Made by a program: the position numbers and the translations under genes
Shown here: positions 57,311 to 64,000 of the stretch, piece by piece
Position numbering within the stretch: the stretch's first letter is position 1
Layout of the letters: the number at the start of each line of letters is the position of its first letter
Notes under the pieces: generated by a model
The model's database searches: none
Told to the model about the DNA's origin: nothing
Seen by the model: the letters and a program-made list of their open reading frames with translations, nothing else
NCBI GenBank assembly: GCA_032464575.1
Contig: JAWDKM010000002.1
Span: forward strand, 124,001-188,000
DNA length: 64,000 nt
Source of the DNA: Pontivivens sp032464575
GTDB lineage: Bacteria > Pseudomonadota > Alphaproteobacteria > Rhodobacterales > Rhodobacteraceae
Direction: 5' to 3'

Positions 57311-58083
57311 CCGTTCACTTCATCGGCGCCGGTCCCGGTGCGCCCGACCTTCTGACGCTGCGCGGACGCGACCTGATCGCGTCCTGCCCGGTCTGCCTTT
57401 ACGCCGGATCGCTGGTGCCCGAGGAGATCCTCGCCCACTGCCCGGCCGACGCGCGGATCGTTAACACGGCACCGCTCGACCTCGACGCCATCGTGGCGGA
57501 GTGCAAGGCCGCGACCGAGGCCGGGCAGGACGTCGCGCGGCTTCATTCCGGCGACCTCTCCGTCTGGTCCGCGATGGGGGAGCAACTGCGCCGCCTGCGG
57601 GCCGAGGGCATCCCGGTGTCGGTGACGCCCGGCGTGCCCTCCTTCGCCGCCGCGGCCGCCGCGCTGGGGGCGGAGCTGACGCTGCCCGGCCTCGCGCAAT
57701 CGGTGGTGCTGACCCGCACGCCGGGCCGCGCCTCGCGGATGCCGGAGGGGGAGAGCCTGACGAACTTCGCGGCGACCGGCGCGACGCTCGCCATCCACCT
57801 GTCGATCCACAACCTCGCCACCGTGGTCGCCGACCTCACGCCCACCTACGGTGCCGACTGCCCGGTGGCCGTCGTCTACCGCGCGACCTGGCCGGACCAG
57901 CGGATCGTGCGGGCGACGCTCGCCACTATCGAAGACGCCATGGACGCGGGCATCGAGCGGACCGCGCTGATCCTCGTGGGCCCGGCGCTGAGCGGCGAGG
58001 GCTTCGACGAAAGCTGCCTCTACGCCCCCGACTACGACCGCCGGTTCCGGCCGCACGGTGCGACGGGGGCGAGCGATGCGTAA
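57307..58083 (+). CDS. cobM: Precorrin-4 C11-methyltransferase CobM
   Basis: A 258-residue tetrapyrrole methylase that methylates C11 of precorrin-4. The SAM loop is VHFIGAGPGAPDLLTLRGRD, followed by the CobM-typical CPVCLYAGSLVPEEILAHCP, then LHSGDLSVWSAMGEQLRRLR and TPGVPSFAAAAAALGAELTL. It starts in an ATGA overlap with cobE. Its last 8 bases overlap the start of cobB. Confidence 0.95.
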   Translation: MTVHFIGAGPGAPDLLTLRGRDLIASCPVCLYAGSLVPEEILAHCPADARIVNTAPLDLDAIVAECKAATEAGQDVARLHSGDLSVWSAMGEQLRRLRAEGIPVSVTPGVPSFAAAAAALGAELTLPGLAQSVVLTRTPGRASRMPEGESLTNFAATGATLAIHLSIHNLATVVADLTPTYGADCPVAVVYRATWPDQRIVRATLATIEDAMDAGIERTALILVGPALSGEGFDESCLYAPDYDRRFRPHGATGASDA

Positions 58084-59392
58084 CCCGCCGGGCCTCCTCG
58101 TCTCGGCCCCCGGTTCGGGGACGGGCAAGACGACGGTGATGCTGGGGCTCCTGCGCGCCCTGGCGGAGGACGGTCTGACCGTGCAGCCGTTCAAGAGCGG
58201 ACCGGACTACATCGACCCCGCCTTCCACCGTGCGGCGGCCGGGCGGGACTCGTTCAACCTCGATACCTGGTCGATGACACCCGGCCTGCTCGACACCATC
58301 GCGGGCGCGGCTCAGGCGACGGACATCGTGGTCGCGGAAGGCTCCATGGGCCTCTACGACGGGGTCGCGGCGGACGGGGAGACCGGGCGCGGCTCCAGCG
58401 CAGAGCTCGCGCTGCGCATGGGCTGGCCCGTGGTGCTGGTCCTCGATGTCGGCGGACAGGCCCAGTCGGCGGCCGCCGTCGCACTCGGCTTCCAGCGCTA
58501 TCACCCGGAGTTGCCCTTCGCCGGCGTCATCCTCAACCGCGTCGCAAGCCCCCGGCACGAGCGGCTGATCCGGCTGGGGATGGAGGAGGCGGGCCTCACC
58601 GTGCTCGGCGCCCTGCCGCGGCGCCGGGACCTCACGCTGCCCGAGCGCCATCTCGGCCTGATCCAGGCGGTGGAGCATCCGGAGCTCGACGCCGCGATCG
58701 AGACCTATGCGACCTTCCTGCGCGGGCATGTCGACCTCGCCGCGATCCGCGCCGCGGCGACGGTTGGTGATCGGGCGCTGACCGCAGGCACCCTGCCCAA
58801 GCCACCGGCCCAGCGGATCGCGCTGGCGCAGGATGCCGCGTTCTCCTTCACCTATCCGCATCTGCTGGAAGGCTGGCGGCAGGCGGGGGCGCAGATCCTG
58901 CCCTTCTCCCCCCTCGCCGACGAGGCGCCGGACGGCCAGGCCGATCTCGTCTGGCTGCCCGGCGGCTATCCGGAACTGCACGCCGGACGGCTCGCCGCCG
59001 CGACCACCTTCCGCGCCGCCCTGCGCAGCCATGCCGAGACGAAGCCGGTCCATGGCGAATGCGGCGGCTACATGGCGATGGGTGCGGCGCTGATCGACAA
59101 GGAGGGCGCGCGGCACGAGATGGCGGGGCTGCTCGGCCTCGTCACCAGCTACGAGAAGCGCAAGTTCCACCTCGGCTACCGTCACGCGACGTTGCAGGCG
59201 CCGCTGCCGGGCTTCGCCGCCGGGGCCACGCTGCGCGGGCACGAGTTCCACTACTCCACCATCCTCGACCAGCCCGATGCGCTGCTGGCCGAGGTGCGCG
59301 ACGCGAACGGCGACGTGGTGCCCGAGACCGGCTCCCGCCGCGGACGGGCCACCGGCACCTTCTTCCACCTGATCGCCGAGGCGACGTCGTGA
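58076..59392 (+). CDS. cobB: Hydrogenobyrinic acid a,c-diamide synthase CobB
   Basis: A 438-residue glutamine-dependent amidotransferase that amidates the a and c side chains of hydrogenobyrinic acid. The N-terminal ATP-binding domain has the P-loop SAPGSGTGKTTVMLGLLRAL and FKSGPDYIDPAFH. The C-terminal class I glutaminase-like domain has the catalytic cysteine in VHGECGGYMAMGAAL, and the closing GHEFHYSTI supplies the histidine. It overlaps cobM and ends in the GTGA overlap with cobA. Its product is the substrate of CobN. Confidence 0.95.
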   Translation: MRNPPGLLVSAPGSGTGKTTVMLGLLRALAEDGLTVQPFKSGPDYIDPAFHRAAAGRDSFNLDTWSMTPGLLDTIAGAAQATDIVVAEGSMGLYDGVAADGETGRGSSAELALRMGWPVVLVLDVGGQAQSAAAVALGFQRYHPELPFAGVILNRVASPRHERLIRLGMEEAGLTVLGALPRRRDLTLPERHLGLIQAVEHPELDAAIETYATFLRGHVDLAAIRAAATVGDRALTAGTLPKPPAQRIALAQDAAFSFTYPHLLEGWRQAGAQILPFSPLADEAPDGQADLVWLPGGYPELHAGRLAAATTFRAALRSHAETKPVHGECGGYMAMGAALIDKEGARHEMAGLLGLVTSYEKRKFHLGYRHATLQAPLPGFAAGATLRGHEFHYSTILDQPDALLAEVRDANGDVVPETGSRRGRATGTFFHLIAEATS

Positions 59393-60108
59393 GCGGGTTC
59401 GTCAGCTTCGTGGGCTCCGGCCCCGGCGACCCGGAGCTTCTGACGCTGAAGGCCGTGGACCGGATGAAGCAGGCCGACGCGATCCTGTTCGACGACCTGT
59501 CCTCGGGGCCGATCCTCGCCCATGCGCGGGCCGGGGCGGACCTCGTCGGTGTGGGCAAGCGGGCGGGGCGCCCCTCGCCCAAGCAGGACCATGTGAGCCG
59601 CCTCCTCGTCGAGTACGCCTCCACCGGCATCCGGGTGGTGCGCCTGAAATCCGGCGATCCCGGCGTCTTCGGCCGGTTGGAGGAGGAGATCGTGGCGGTG
59701 CGCGCCGCGGGCATCCCGTTCGAGGTCGTGCCCGGCGTCACCTCCGCCACCGCCGCTGCAGCCGCCGCCGGTATCCCGCTCACCCGCCGCCTCACAGCGC
59801 GGCGGGTGCAGTTCGTGACCGGGCACGACGTGATGGGTCGCCTGCCCGACGACGTGAACGTGCAGGCGCTCGCCGATCCGAATGCGACCACCGTGGTCTT
59901 CATGCCCAAGCGGACCTTCCCCGCGCTGGCGCAGCTTCTCTTCGAAGCGGGGCTGCCCGAGACCGTCCCTGCCCTGCTTGCCGAGAACGTGAGCCACCCC
60001 GATCAGCAGCTCACCCGCCTGCCGATCGCAACGCTTGCCCGGCGGCTGGGCGAGGAGATGTCGGAGGCCCCTGCCCTCATCCTCTTCGGATCTCTCGCGG
60101 GCGACTAG
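59389..60108 (+). CDS. cobA: Uroporphyrinogen-III C-methyltransferase CobA
   Basis: A 239-residue SAM-dependent methyltransferase converting uroporphyrinogen III to precorrin-2, the branch point for cobalamin and siroheme. Motifs are VGSGPGDPELLTLKAVDRMK, ADAILFDDL, VGVGKRAGRPSPKQD, RLKSGDPGVFGRLEEEI and VPGVTSATAAAAAAGIPLTR. The length fits the monofunctional enzyme, not the CysG fusion. The start is GTG at 59389 overlapping cobB. It is the last gene before the second riboswitch. Confidence 0.95.
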   Translation: MSGFVSFVGSGPGDPELLTLKAVDRMKQADAILFDDLSSGPILAHARAGADLVGVGKRAGRPSPKQDHVSRLLVEYASTGIRVVRLKSGDPGVFGRLEEEIVAVRAAGIPFEVVPGVTSATAAAAAAGIPLTRRLTARRVQFVTGHDVMGRLPDDVNVQALADPNATTVVFMPKRTFPALAQLLFEAGLPETVPALLAENVSHPDQQLTRLPIATLARRLGEEMSEAPALILFGSLAGD

Positions 60109-60175
60109 ATCCTGCGTCAACCTGTCCATCCGCCGCTTGACCGGACCTTGCGATGGGCCTTAACTGGCTTCGCTT

Positions 60176-60358
60176 CTGGTGCCCCGATCCGCATGGATCT
60201 GGGTGAAACGGGAAGCCGGTAGACCGTCCCGCGGTCGAAGCCGGCGCTGCCCCCGCAACGGTAGGCGAGTAGACCGAGGCCAAGAGCCACTGTGCACACG
60301 CATGGGAAGGCGGCCGAGGTGGAGAGGAACTCGCGAGCCCGGAGACCGGCCAGAGGTG
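60176..60358 (+). ncRNA. Cobalamin riboswitch 2 (controls the CbiM-like permease gene)
   Basis: The element opens with TCTGGTGCCCCGATCC and GGGTGAAACGGGAA, has the core GCTGCCCCCGCAACGGTA (around 60246-60263) and ends with the B12 box GAGCCCGGAGACCGGCC at 60335-60351. It lies 68 bases past cobA and about 70 upstream of the permease ATG. This splits cobalt uptake from the main operon into a separately B12-controlled unit. Confidence 0.93.
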
Positions 60359-60426
60359 TGCGGCACGCGCCGCGCTGGTTGAAACACACGCTGCACGGGG
60401 TGTTGCGGCACCGAAAGGACAACATC

Positions 60427-61104
60427 ATGCATATCGAACCCGGCGTCGTGGACGGCGCGAAACTGGCGCTCAGCTATGCGACCGCGGCAGGGGCGGCCGC
60501 CTATACCGGCAAGCTCGCCATGGACTGGCTGAAGGAGCGTTCGCTCGTCTCGCTCGCAGGAGCCACGGCGGCGTCGAGCCTCGCCGTGTTCTTCTTCTTC
60601 GAGGTGCTGCCGAAGTTTCCCGTCGGCGTGTCGGAGGTGCATTTCATCCTCGGCTCCACGCTGTTCCTGATCTTCGGCGCGCTGCCGGCCGCGCTGGGTC
60701 TGGCGATCGGGCTGCTGGCGCAGGGGCTGCTCTTCGCGCCCGCGGACCTGCCACAGTACTTCATGAACGTGACCACGCTTCTGGTGCCGCTCTTCGCCGT
60801 GCAGGCGCTGGCGAAGCGGATCATCGCGCCGCACACGGCCTATGTGGACCTGAGATACAGCCAGGCGCTGGCGCTCTCGACCGCCTATCAGGGCGGGGTC
60901 GTGACTTGGGTCGCGTTCTGGGCCTTCTACGGTCAGGGCTTCGGGGCGGAGAACCTGATGGCCATCGGCACCTTCGGTGTCGCCTACATGCTGGTCATCA
61001 TCGTGGAGCCGCTGGCCGACCTCGCCGTGCTGGCCGGTGCGAAGGCCGTGCGGAACCTCGAGCGCAGCGGCATCCTGACGCCGCGCCTCTACTCCGCGGC
61101 CTGA
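60427..61104 (+). CDS. CbiM-like energy-coupling factor cobalt permease
   Basis: A 225-residue membrane protein with six to seven hydrophobic helices. It begins MHIEPGVVDGAKLALSYATA; an N-terminal Met-His-Ile is the metal-coordinating start of CbiM/NikM S-components. Further family segments are VSEVHFILGSTLFLIFGALP and NVTTLLVPLFAVQALAKRI. CbiM recognises Co2+ and normally works with CbiN, CbiQ and CbiO, none of which is adjacent. Control by the upstream B12 riboswitch supports a cobalt-uptake role. The ATG follows AAAGGACAACATC, and a strong terminator follows the gene. Confidence 0.88.
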   Translation: MHIEPGVVDGAKLALSYATAAGAAAYTGKLAMDWLKERSLVSLAGATAASSLAVFFFFEVLPKFPVGVSEVHFILGSTLFLIFGALPAALGLAIGLLAQGLLFAPADLPQYFMNVTTLLVPLFAVQALAKRIIAPHTAYVDLRYSQALALSTAYQGGVVTWVAFWAFYGQGFGAENLMAIGTFGVAYMLVIIVEPLADLAVLAGAKAVRNLERSGILTPRLYSAA

Positions 61105-61122
61105 TCCGGGTCATGACCTCCC

Positions 61123-61149
61123 AAGGGGCCGCATCGTCGGCCCCTTTTT
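61123..61149 (+). terminator. Rho-independent terminator after the CbiM-like gene
   Basis: AAGGGGCCG (61123-61131) pairs with CGGCCCCTT (61138-61146) around a 6-nt loop, ending in a run of five T. It closes the second riboswitch unit 18 bases past the stop codon and should limit read-through into cobF. Confidence 0.85.
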
Positions 61150-61165
61150 GCTGTCTGGACGCACC

Positions 61166-61918
61166 ATGATCGACCTCTCCCTCGTCGGCATCGGCACCGG
61201 AGATCCGGAGCATCTGACCCTCGGCGCCATCCGCGCGTTGGAGGGCGCGGACCTGATCCTGCTGCCGCGCAAGGGCGACGAGAAGGCGGACCTGCTCGAC
61301 CTGCGCAAGACGATCTGCACGGACGTGCTGCGCGCACCGGTCCGGGTGGCGGAGTTCGACATGCCGGTCCGCGATGCCTCGGGCGCTTATCTCGACGGGG
61401 TGAATTTATGGCACGATGCCATCGCCGCCGAATGGGCCCGGCAGATCGGCGCGCACCTGCCGGACGGTGAAGGCCGCGTGGCGCTGATGGTCTGGGGCGA
61501 CCCGTCGCTTTACGACAGCACGCTGCGGATCGCGGAGCGGCTGTCGGCGGCGGGCATCGAGGTTCGGACCCATGTCGTGCCGGGGATCACGAGCCTACAG
61601 ATGCTGACGGCGGCCCACGCGATCCCGCTCAACACGCTCGGCGGCCCGGTCACGATCACCACCGGCCGCAAGCTGCGCGAGGGCGGATGGCCCGCGGGGG
61701 CGGAGCGGGTGGCGGTGATGCTCGACGGCGACTGCGCGTTTCTGGAGCTGCCGCGGGACGGCCTGCACATCTGGTGGGGCGCCTATCTGGGCATGGCGCA
61801 GCAGATCCTCGACGCAGGTCCGGTGGCCGAGTGCGGCGCCCGGATCCGGCAGGCACGCGCCACGGCCCGTGCCGAGCACGGCTGGATCATGGACACCTAC
61901 CTGCTCGAATACCGCTAG
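61166..61918 (+). CDS. cobF: Precorrin-6A synthase (deacetylating) CobF
   Basis: A 250-residue tetrapyrrole methylase that methylates C1 of precorrin-5 and removes acetate, giving precorrin-6A. It shows DLSLVGIGTGDPEHLTLGAI, ILLPRKGDEKADLLDLRK, MVWGDPSLYDSTLRIAERL, VVPGITSLQMLTAAHAIPLN and the CobF-typical CAFLELPRDGLHIWWGAYLG. CobF exists only in the aerobic pathway. It lies outside the main cob operon, after a terminator, with a weak ribosome site, so its expression may depend on read-through or a weak promoter. Its stop codon overlaps the stop of the convergent metal permease. Confidence 0.94.
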   Translation: MIDLSLVGIGTGDPEHLTLGAIRALEGADLILLPRKGDEKADLLDLRKTICTDVLRAPVRVAEFDMPVRDASGAYLDGVNLWHDAIAAEWARQIGAHLPDGEGRVALMVWGDPSLYDSTLRIAERLSAAGIEVRTHVVPGITSLQMLTAAHAIPLNTLGGPVTITTGRKLREGGWPAGAERVAVMLDGDCAFLELPRDGLHIWWGAYLGMAQQILDAGPVAECGARIRQARATARAEHGWIMDTYLLEYR

Positions 61919-62769
61919 ACGGCCGGACCCGCCACGCGCCGCCGCGACATGCGGCGGGTAATCCTTTGCCGCCGGATAAAGGCCGCGATGAACACCGCCG
62001 TCAGGATCAGCACGATCGTCGGCGCCGGGGCGGAGTCGAGGAAGAAGCTCGCGTAAGTCCCCAAGAGCATCGAGCCCATGCAGACCAGTACCGACACCCA
62101 CAGCATCGTCGCGAAGCGCCGCACCAGCAGGAACGCGATCGCGCCCGGCGCGATCAGCAGCCCGATGGCGAGGATCAGCCCCGCCGCCGCCAGCGTCGCC
62201 ACGATGGTCAGCGACAGTGCTGCCAGCAGCCCGTAATGCAGCCAGTTCACCCGCAGCCCCGACGCCTGCGCCTGCGCCGGGTCGAAGCTGTGGAGCATCA
62301 GGTCCTTCCATTTCAGGAGCAGCGCCGCGCCCACGGCGAGCGAGATCAGCCCGGCGGTCAGCAGCTCGTGCGGCTCCACCCCCAGCATGTTGCCGAACAG
62401 GATGTGGTCGAGATGCGCATTCGTCTCGACGGAGACGTAGAGCACGATCCCCACCCCGAACATGCCGGAGAAGACGACCCCCATCACCGTGTCCTGCTTC
62501 ACCCGGCTGTTGGTGGCGAGATATCCGGTCGCCAGCGCGCAGGTCATGCCCGCAGCGAAGGCACCGAGGATCAGCGGAAAGCCCAGGATGTAGGCCAGCA
62601 CGATCCCCGGCAGCACCGCATGGCTGACCGCATCGCCCATCAGCGCCCAGCCCTTCATCACGAGAAAGCAGGACAAGAGCGCCGTGGGCACCGACACGAT
62701 CATCGAGATGTAGAAGGCGTTCTGCATGAATGGGAAGCGGAACGGCAGCATCAGCGTCTCGAGGTCCAT
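61915..62769 (-). CDS. Metal ABC transporter permease (Mn/Zn/Fe, SitD/MntB type)
   Basis: A 284-residue inner-membrane permease of the ABC-3 family with eight hydrophobic segments. Family motifs are FLVMKGWALMGDAVSHAVLP (the conserved GDA-SH segment), LATNSRVKQDTVMGVVFSGM and GLLIAPGAIAFLLVRRFATM. These transporters import manganese, zinc or ferrous iron. The basic C-terminus RRQRITRRMSRRR faces the cytoplasm. It pairs with the permease gene directly upstream, with which it overlaps by one base. The stop codon overlaps that of cobF by two bases. Confidence 0.9.
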   Translation of the reverse strand: MDLETLMLPFRFPFMQNAFYISMIVSVPTALLSCFLVMKGWALMGDAVSHAVLPGIVLAYILGFPLILGAFAAGMTCALATGYLATNSRVKQDTVMGVVFSGMFGVGIVLYVSVETNAHLDHILFGNMLGVEPHELLTAGLISLAVGAALLLKWKDLMLHSFDPAQAQASGLRVNWLHYGLLAALSLTIVATLAAAGLILAIGLLIAPGAIAFLLVRRFATMLWVSVLVCMGSMLLGTYASFFLDSAPAPTIVLILTAVFIAAFIRRQRITRRMSRRRVAGPAV

Positions 62770-63659
62770 CAGAGCGCCTCCTCCGGCCGCCCGACGGGCT
62801 CCTCGGGACCGCTCCGCAGTGCGGCATCGGCCCTGCGCCGGGCAGCCAGAAGCCCGTGCTTCGGCGCGAAGACGAACGCGATCAGGAACACCAGCGTCTG
62901 CAGCGTCACGATGACCCCGCCCGTCGCCCCGTCGAGGAAGTAGCTGATGTAGGCGCCGGTGAAACTCGTCAGCGACCCGATGGCGACCGAGGTCGCGATC
63001 AGCCGCGGGAAGCGATCGCACAGCAGATAAGCCGTCGCCCCCGGCGTCACCACCATGGCGATGACGAGGAACGCGCCCACCGTCTGCATCGCCGCCACGA
63101 CCGAGGCCGAGAGCAGCAGGAAGAACACCGCCTTCAGGAGCTGCGGGCGCAGCCCGATGGTCCGCGCGTGGTTCTCGTCGAAGAAGGTGACCATCAGGTC
63201 CTTCCACTTTGCGAGCAGCACCGCCAGCGAGACGAAGCCGATGAGGGCGAGCTGCAGCGTATCCTCCGGCGTGATGGCGAGGATGTTGCCCATCGTGATC
63301 GTCTGGATCGAGATCGAGACCGGGTTCACCGACGCGATGAAGAGCCCGAGACCGAAGAAGGAGGTGAAGATCAGCCCGATGATGACGTCGACCTTCAGCC
63401 CCGACCGCTCCGACAGGAACAGCATCGCGCCCGCGGCGAGCCCCCCGGCGATGAAGGCGCCCAGCGCGAAGGGCAGCCCCAGCAGATAGGCGCCCGCCAC
63501 CCCCGGCACGACCGAGTGGGCGAGCGCATCGCCGATCAGGCTCCACCCCTTCAGCATCAGGTAGGCCGACAGGAACGCGCACACCCCGCCCACGAGGGCG
63601 GAGACCCACATGGCGTTGGTCATGTAGCCATAGGTGAACGGCTCCAGGAGGACGCTCAC
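62769..63659 (-). CDS. Metal ABC transporter permease (Mn/Zn/Fe, SitC/MntC type)
   Basis: A 296-residue ABC-3 permease, paralogous to the following gene. Motifs are LMLKGWSLIGDALAHSVVPG, LSERSGLKVDVIIGLIFTSF, MGNILAITPEDTLQLALIGF and AFLVIAMVVTPGATAYLLCD. With two distinct permeases and one ATPase, the arrangement matches SitBCD-type manganese/iron importers rather than ZnuBC, which has one permease. It overlaps the upstream ATPase gene by four bases. The binding protein SitA is expected beyond the right edge. Confidence 0.9.
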   Translation of the reverse strand: MSVLLEPFTYGYMTNAMWVSALVGGVCAFLSAYLMLKGWSLIGDALAHSVVPGVAGAYLLGLPFALGAFIAGGLAAGAMLFLSERSGLKVDVIIGLIFTSFFGLGLFIASVNPVSISIQTITMGNILAITPEDTLQLALIGFVSLAVLLAKWKDLMVTFFDENHARTIGLRPQLLKAVFFLLLSASVVAAMQTVGAFLVIAMVVTPGATAYLLCDRFPRLIATSVAIGSLTSFTGAYISYFLDGATGGVIVTLQTLVFLIAFVFAPKHGLLAARRRADAALRSGPEEPVGRPEEAL

Positions 63660-64000
63660 GGATCGTCCCTCCGCTGCGTCTTTTCCCCGTACTGGACGAA
63701 GGGGCGCTCGTCGTCGGTGAAGATCGTGACCTCGCGCTCGTCCTCGTCGTCGTGCAGGGTCGCACCGCCGATGGTGAAGTGGCGCAGGACGCCGCCGAAG
63801 GCCGCCTCCAGGTTTTCCCGCGTGAAGGTCGTCTCGGTCGGGCCGTAGTTCAGCACCGTGCCCTTCACGAGGATCGTGCGGTCGCAGAACTCCGGCACCG
63901 AGCCGAGGTTGTGGGTGGAGACGAGCATCACCCGCCCCTCGTCCCGCAGCTCCCGCAGCAGCGCCACGATCTGCTCCTCGGTCCTCACGTCGACGCCGGT
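63656..64000 (-). CDS. Metal ABC transporter ATP-binding protein, 5' part cut by window edge
   Basis: The last 114 or so residues of an ABC ATPase. Visible are TGVDVRTEEQIVALLRELRD, just after the D-loop, the H-loop VMLVSTHNLGSVPEFCDRTI, and a tail with YGPTETTFTRENLEAAFGGV, then HDDEDEREVTIFTDDE. The C-terminal arrangement with FGG fits MntB/SitB-type ATPases. The Walker motifs lie beyond base 64000. It overlaps the next permease gene. Confidence 0.88.
   Translation of the reverse strand, partial: TGVDVRTEEQIVALLRELRDEGRVMLVSTHNLGSVPEFCDRTILVKGTVLNYGPTETTFTRENLEAAFGGVLRHFTIGGATLHDDEDEREVTIFTDDERPFVQYGEKTQRRDDP

Noticed and set aside
61915..64000. Cobalt transporter role for the ABC permeases at the right end
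   Set aside because: They belong to the ABC-3 Mn/Zn/Fe family, are on the opposite strand from the cob genes and lack a B12 riboswitch in the visible part.

Overview
The window is GC-rich, gene-dense DNA from an alphaproteobacterium, most likely of the order Rhodobacterales (Roseobacter/Paracoccus-like). The reasons are the cell-cycle regulator GcrA, a heme operon that continues into a Mic60/mitofilin-like protein and HemY, a phoR-pstSCAB-phoU-phoB operon whose permeases carry long N-terminal extensions, and a CobG/CobN/CobF-type aerobic cobalamin pathway. No insertion sequence, integrase, rRNA or CRISPR array was found.

Layout. 1-5.9 kb: end-truncated CCA-adding enzyme, CoA pyrophosphatase (NudL-type), a tandem pair of exported JAMM-like (DUF4329-like) proteins, Hsp33, a second Nudix protein, an orphan ABC-2 permease and GcrA. 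5.96-6.2 kb: five short palindromes of one design. 6.2-7.3 kb: an orphan TRAP solute-binding protein. 7.3-15.3 kb: the complete phosphate regulon core on the minus strand. 15.4-24.9 kb: mostly plus-strand housekeeping and accessory genes, including a protein resembling a eukaryotic RGS domain, YdeI, LysE, aspartate kinase, LysR/TauE, a YbdK-type carboxylate-amine ligase and PtsP (nitrogen PTS enzyme I). 24.9-26.7 kb: a small operon ending in a haloalkane dehalogenase with an intact catalytic triad. 26.8-27.1 kb: palindromic intergenic elements. 27.3-33.1 kb: a DUF5996 protein and hemC-hemD-mic60-hemY, followed by tRNA-Thr(CGT).

33.6-44.8 kb is an accessory catabolic module. A minus-strand operon with overlapping genes encodes a ThDP enzyme, an aldehyde dehydrogenase, TcuA, TcuB and a 6PGDH-like dehydrogenase. 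It is divergent from a tripartite tricarboxylate transporter (TctC and a TctA-TctB fusion) plus a GntR regulator, with a TRAP-type binding protein convergent behind. Two nearly identical 26-bp elements, one in the divergent promoter region and one upstream of the TRAP protein, suggest that one regulator controls the whole set. The substrate cannot be named from sequence; a tricarboxylate-like or related organic acid is likely.

46.1-61.9 kb: an EamA exporter and Lrp regulator pair, then a large cobalamin locus. A first B12 riboswitch precedes DUF1636-cobW-cobN-cobG-cobH-cobI-cobJ-cobL-cobE-cobM-cobB-cobA, nearly all overlapping by a few bases. cobK sits inside this run on the opposite strand. 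A second B12 riboswitch precedes a CbiM-like cobalt permease, a strong terminator and cobF. The set covers uroporphyrinogen III to cobyrinic acid a,c-diamide and the CobN chelatase subunit; CobS/CobT and the late steps lie elsewhere. 61.9-64 kb: two permeases and a truncated ATPase of a Mn/Zn/Fe ABC transporter.

All functional calls rest on reading motifs and family resemblance by eye; no database search was run.
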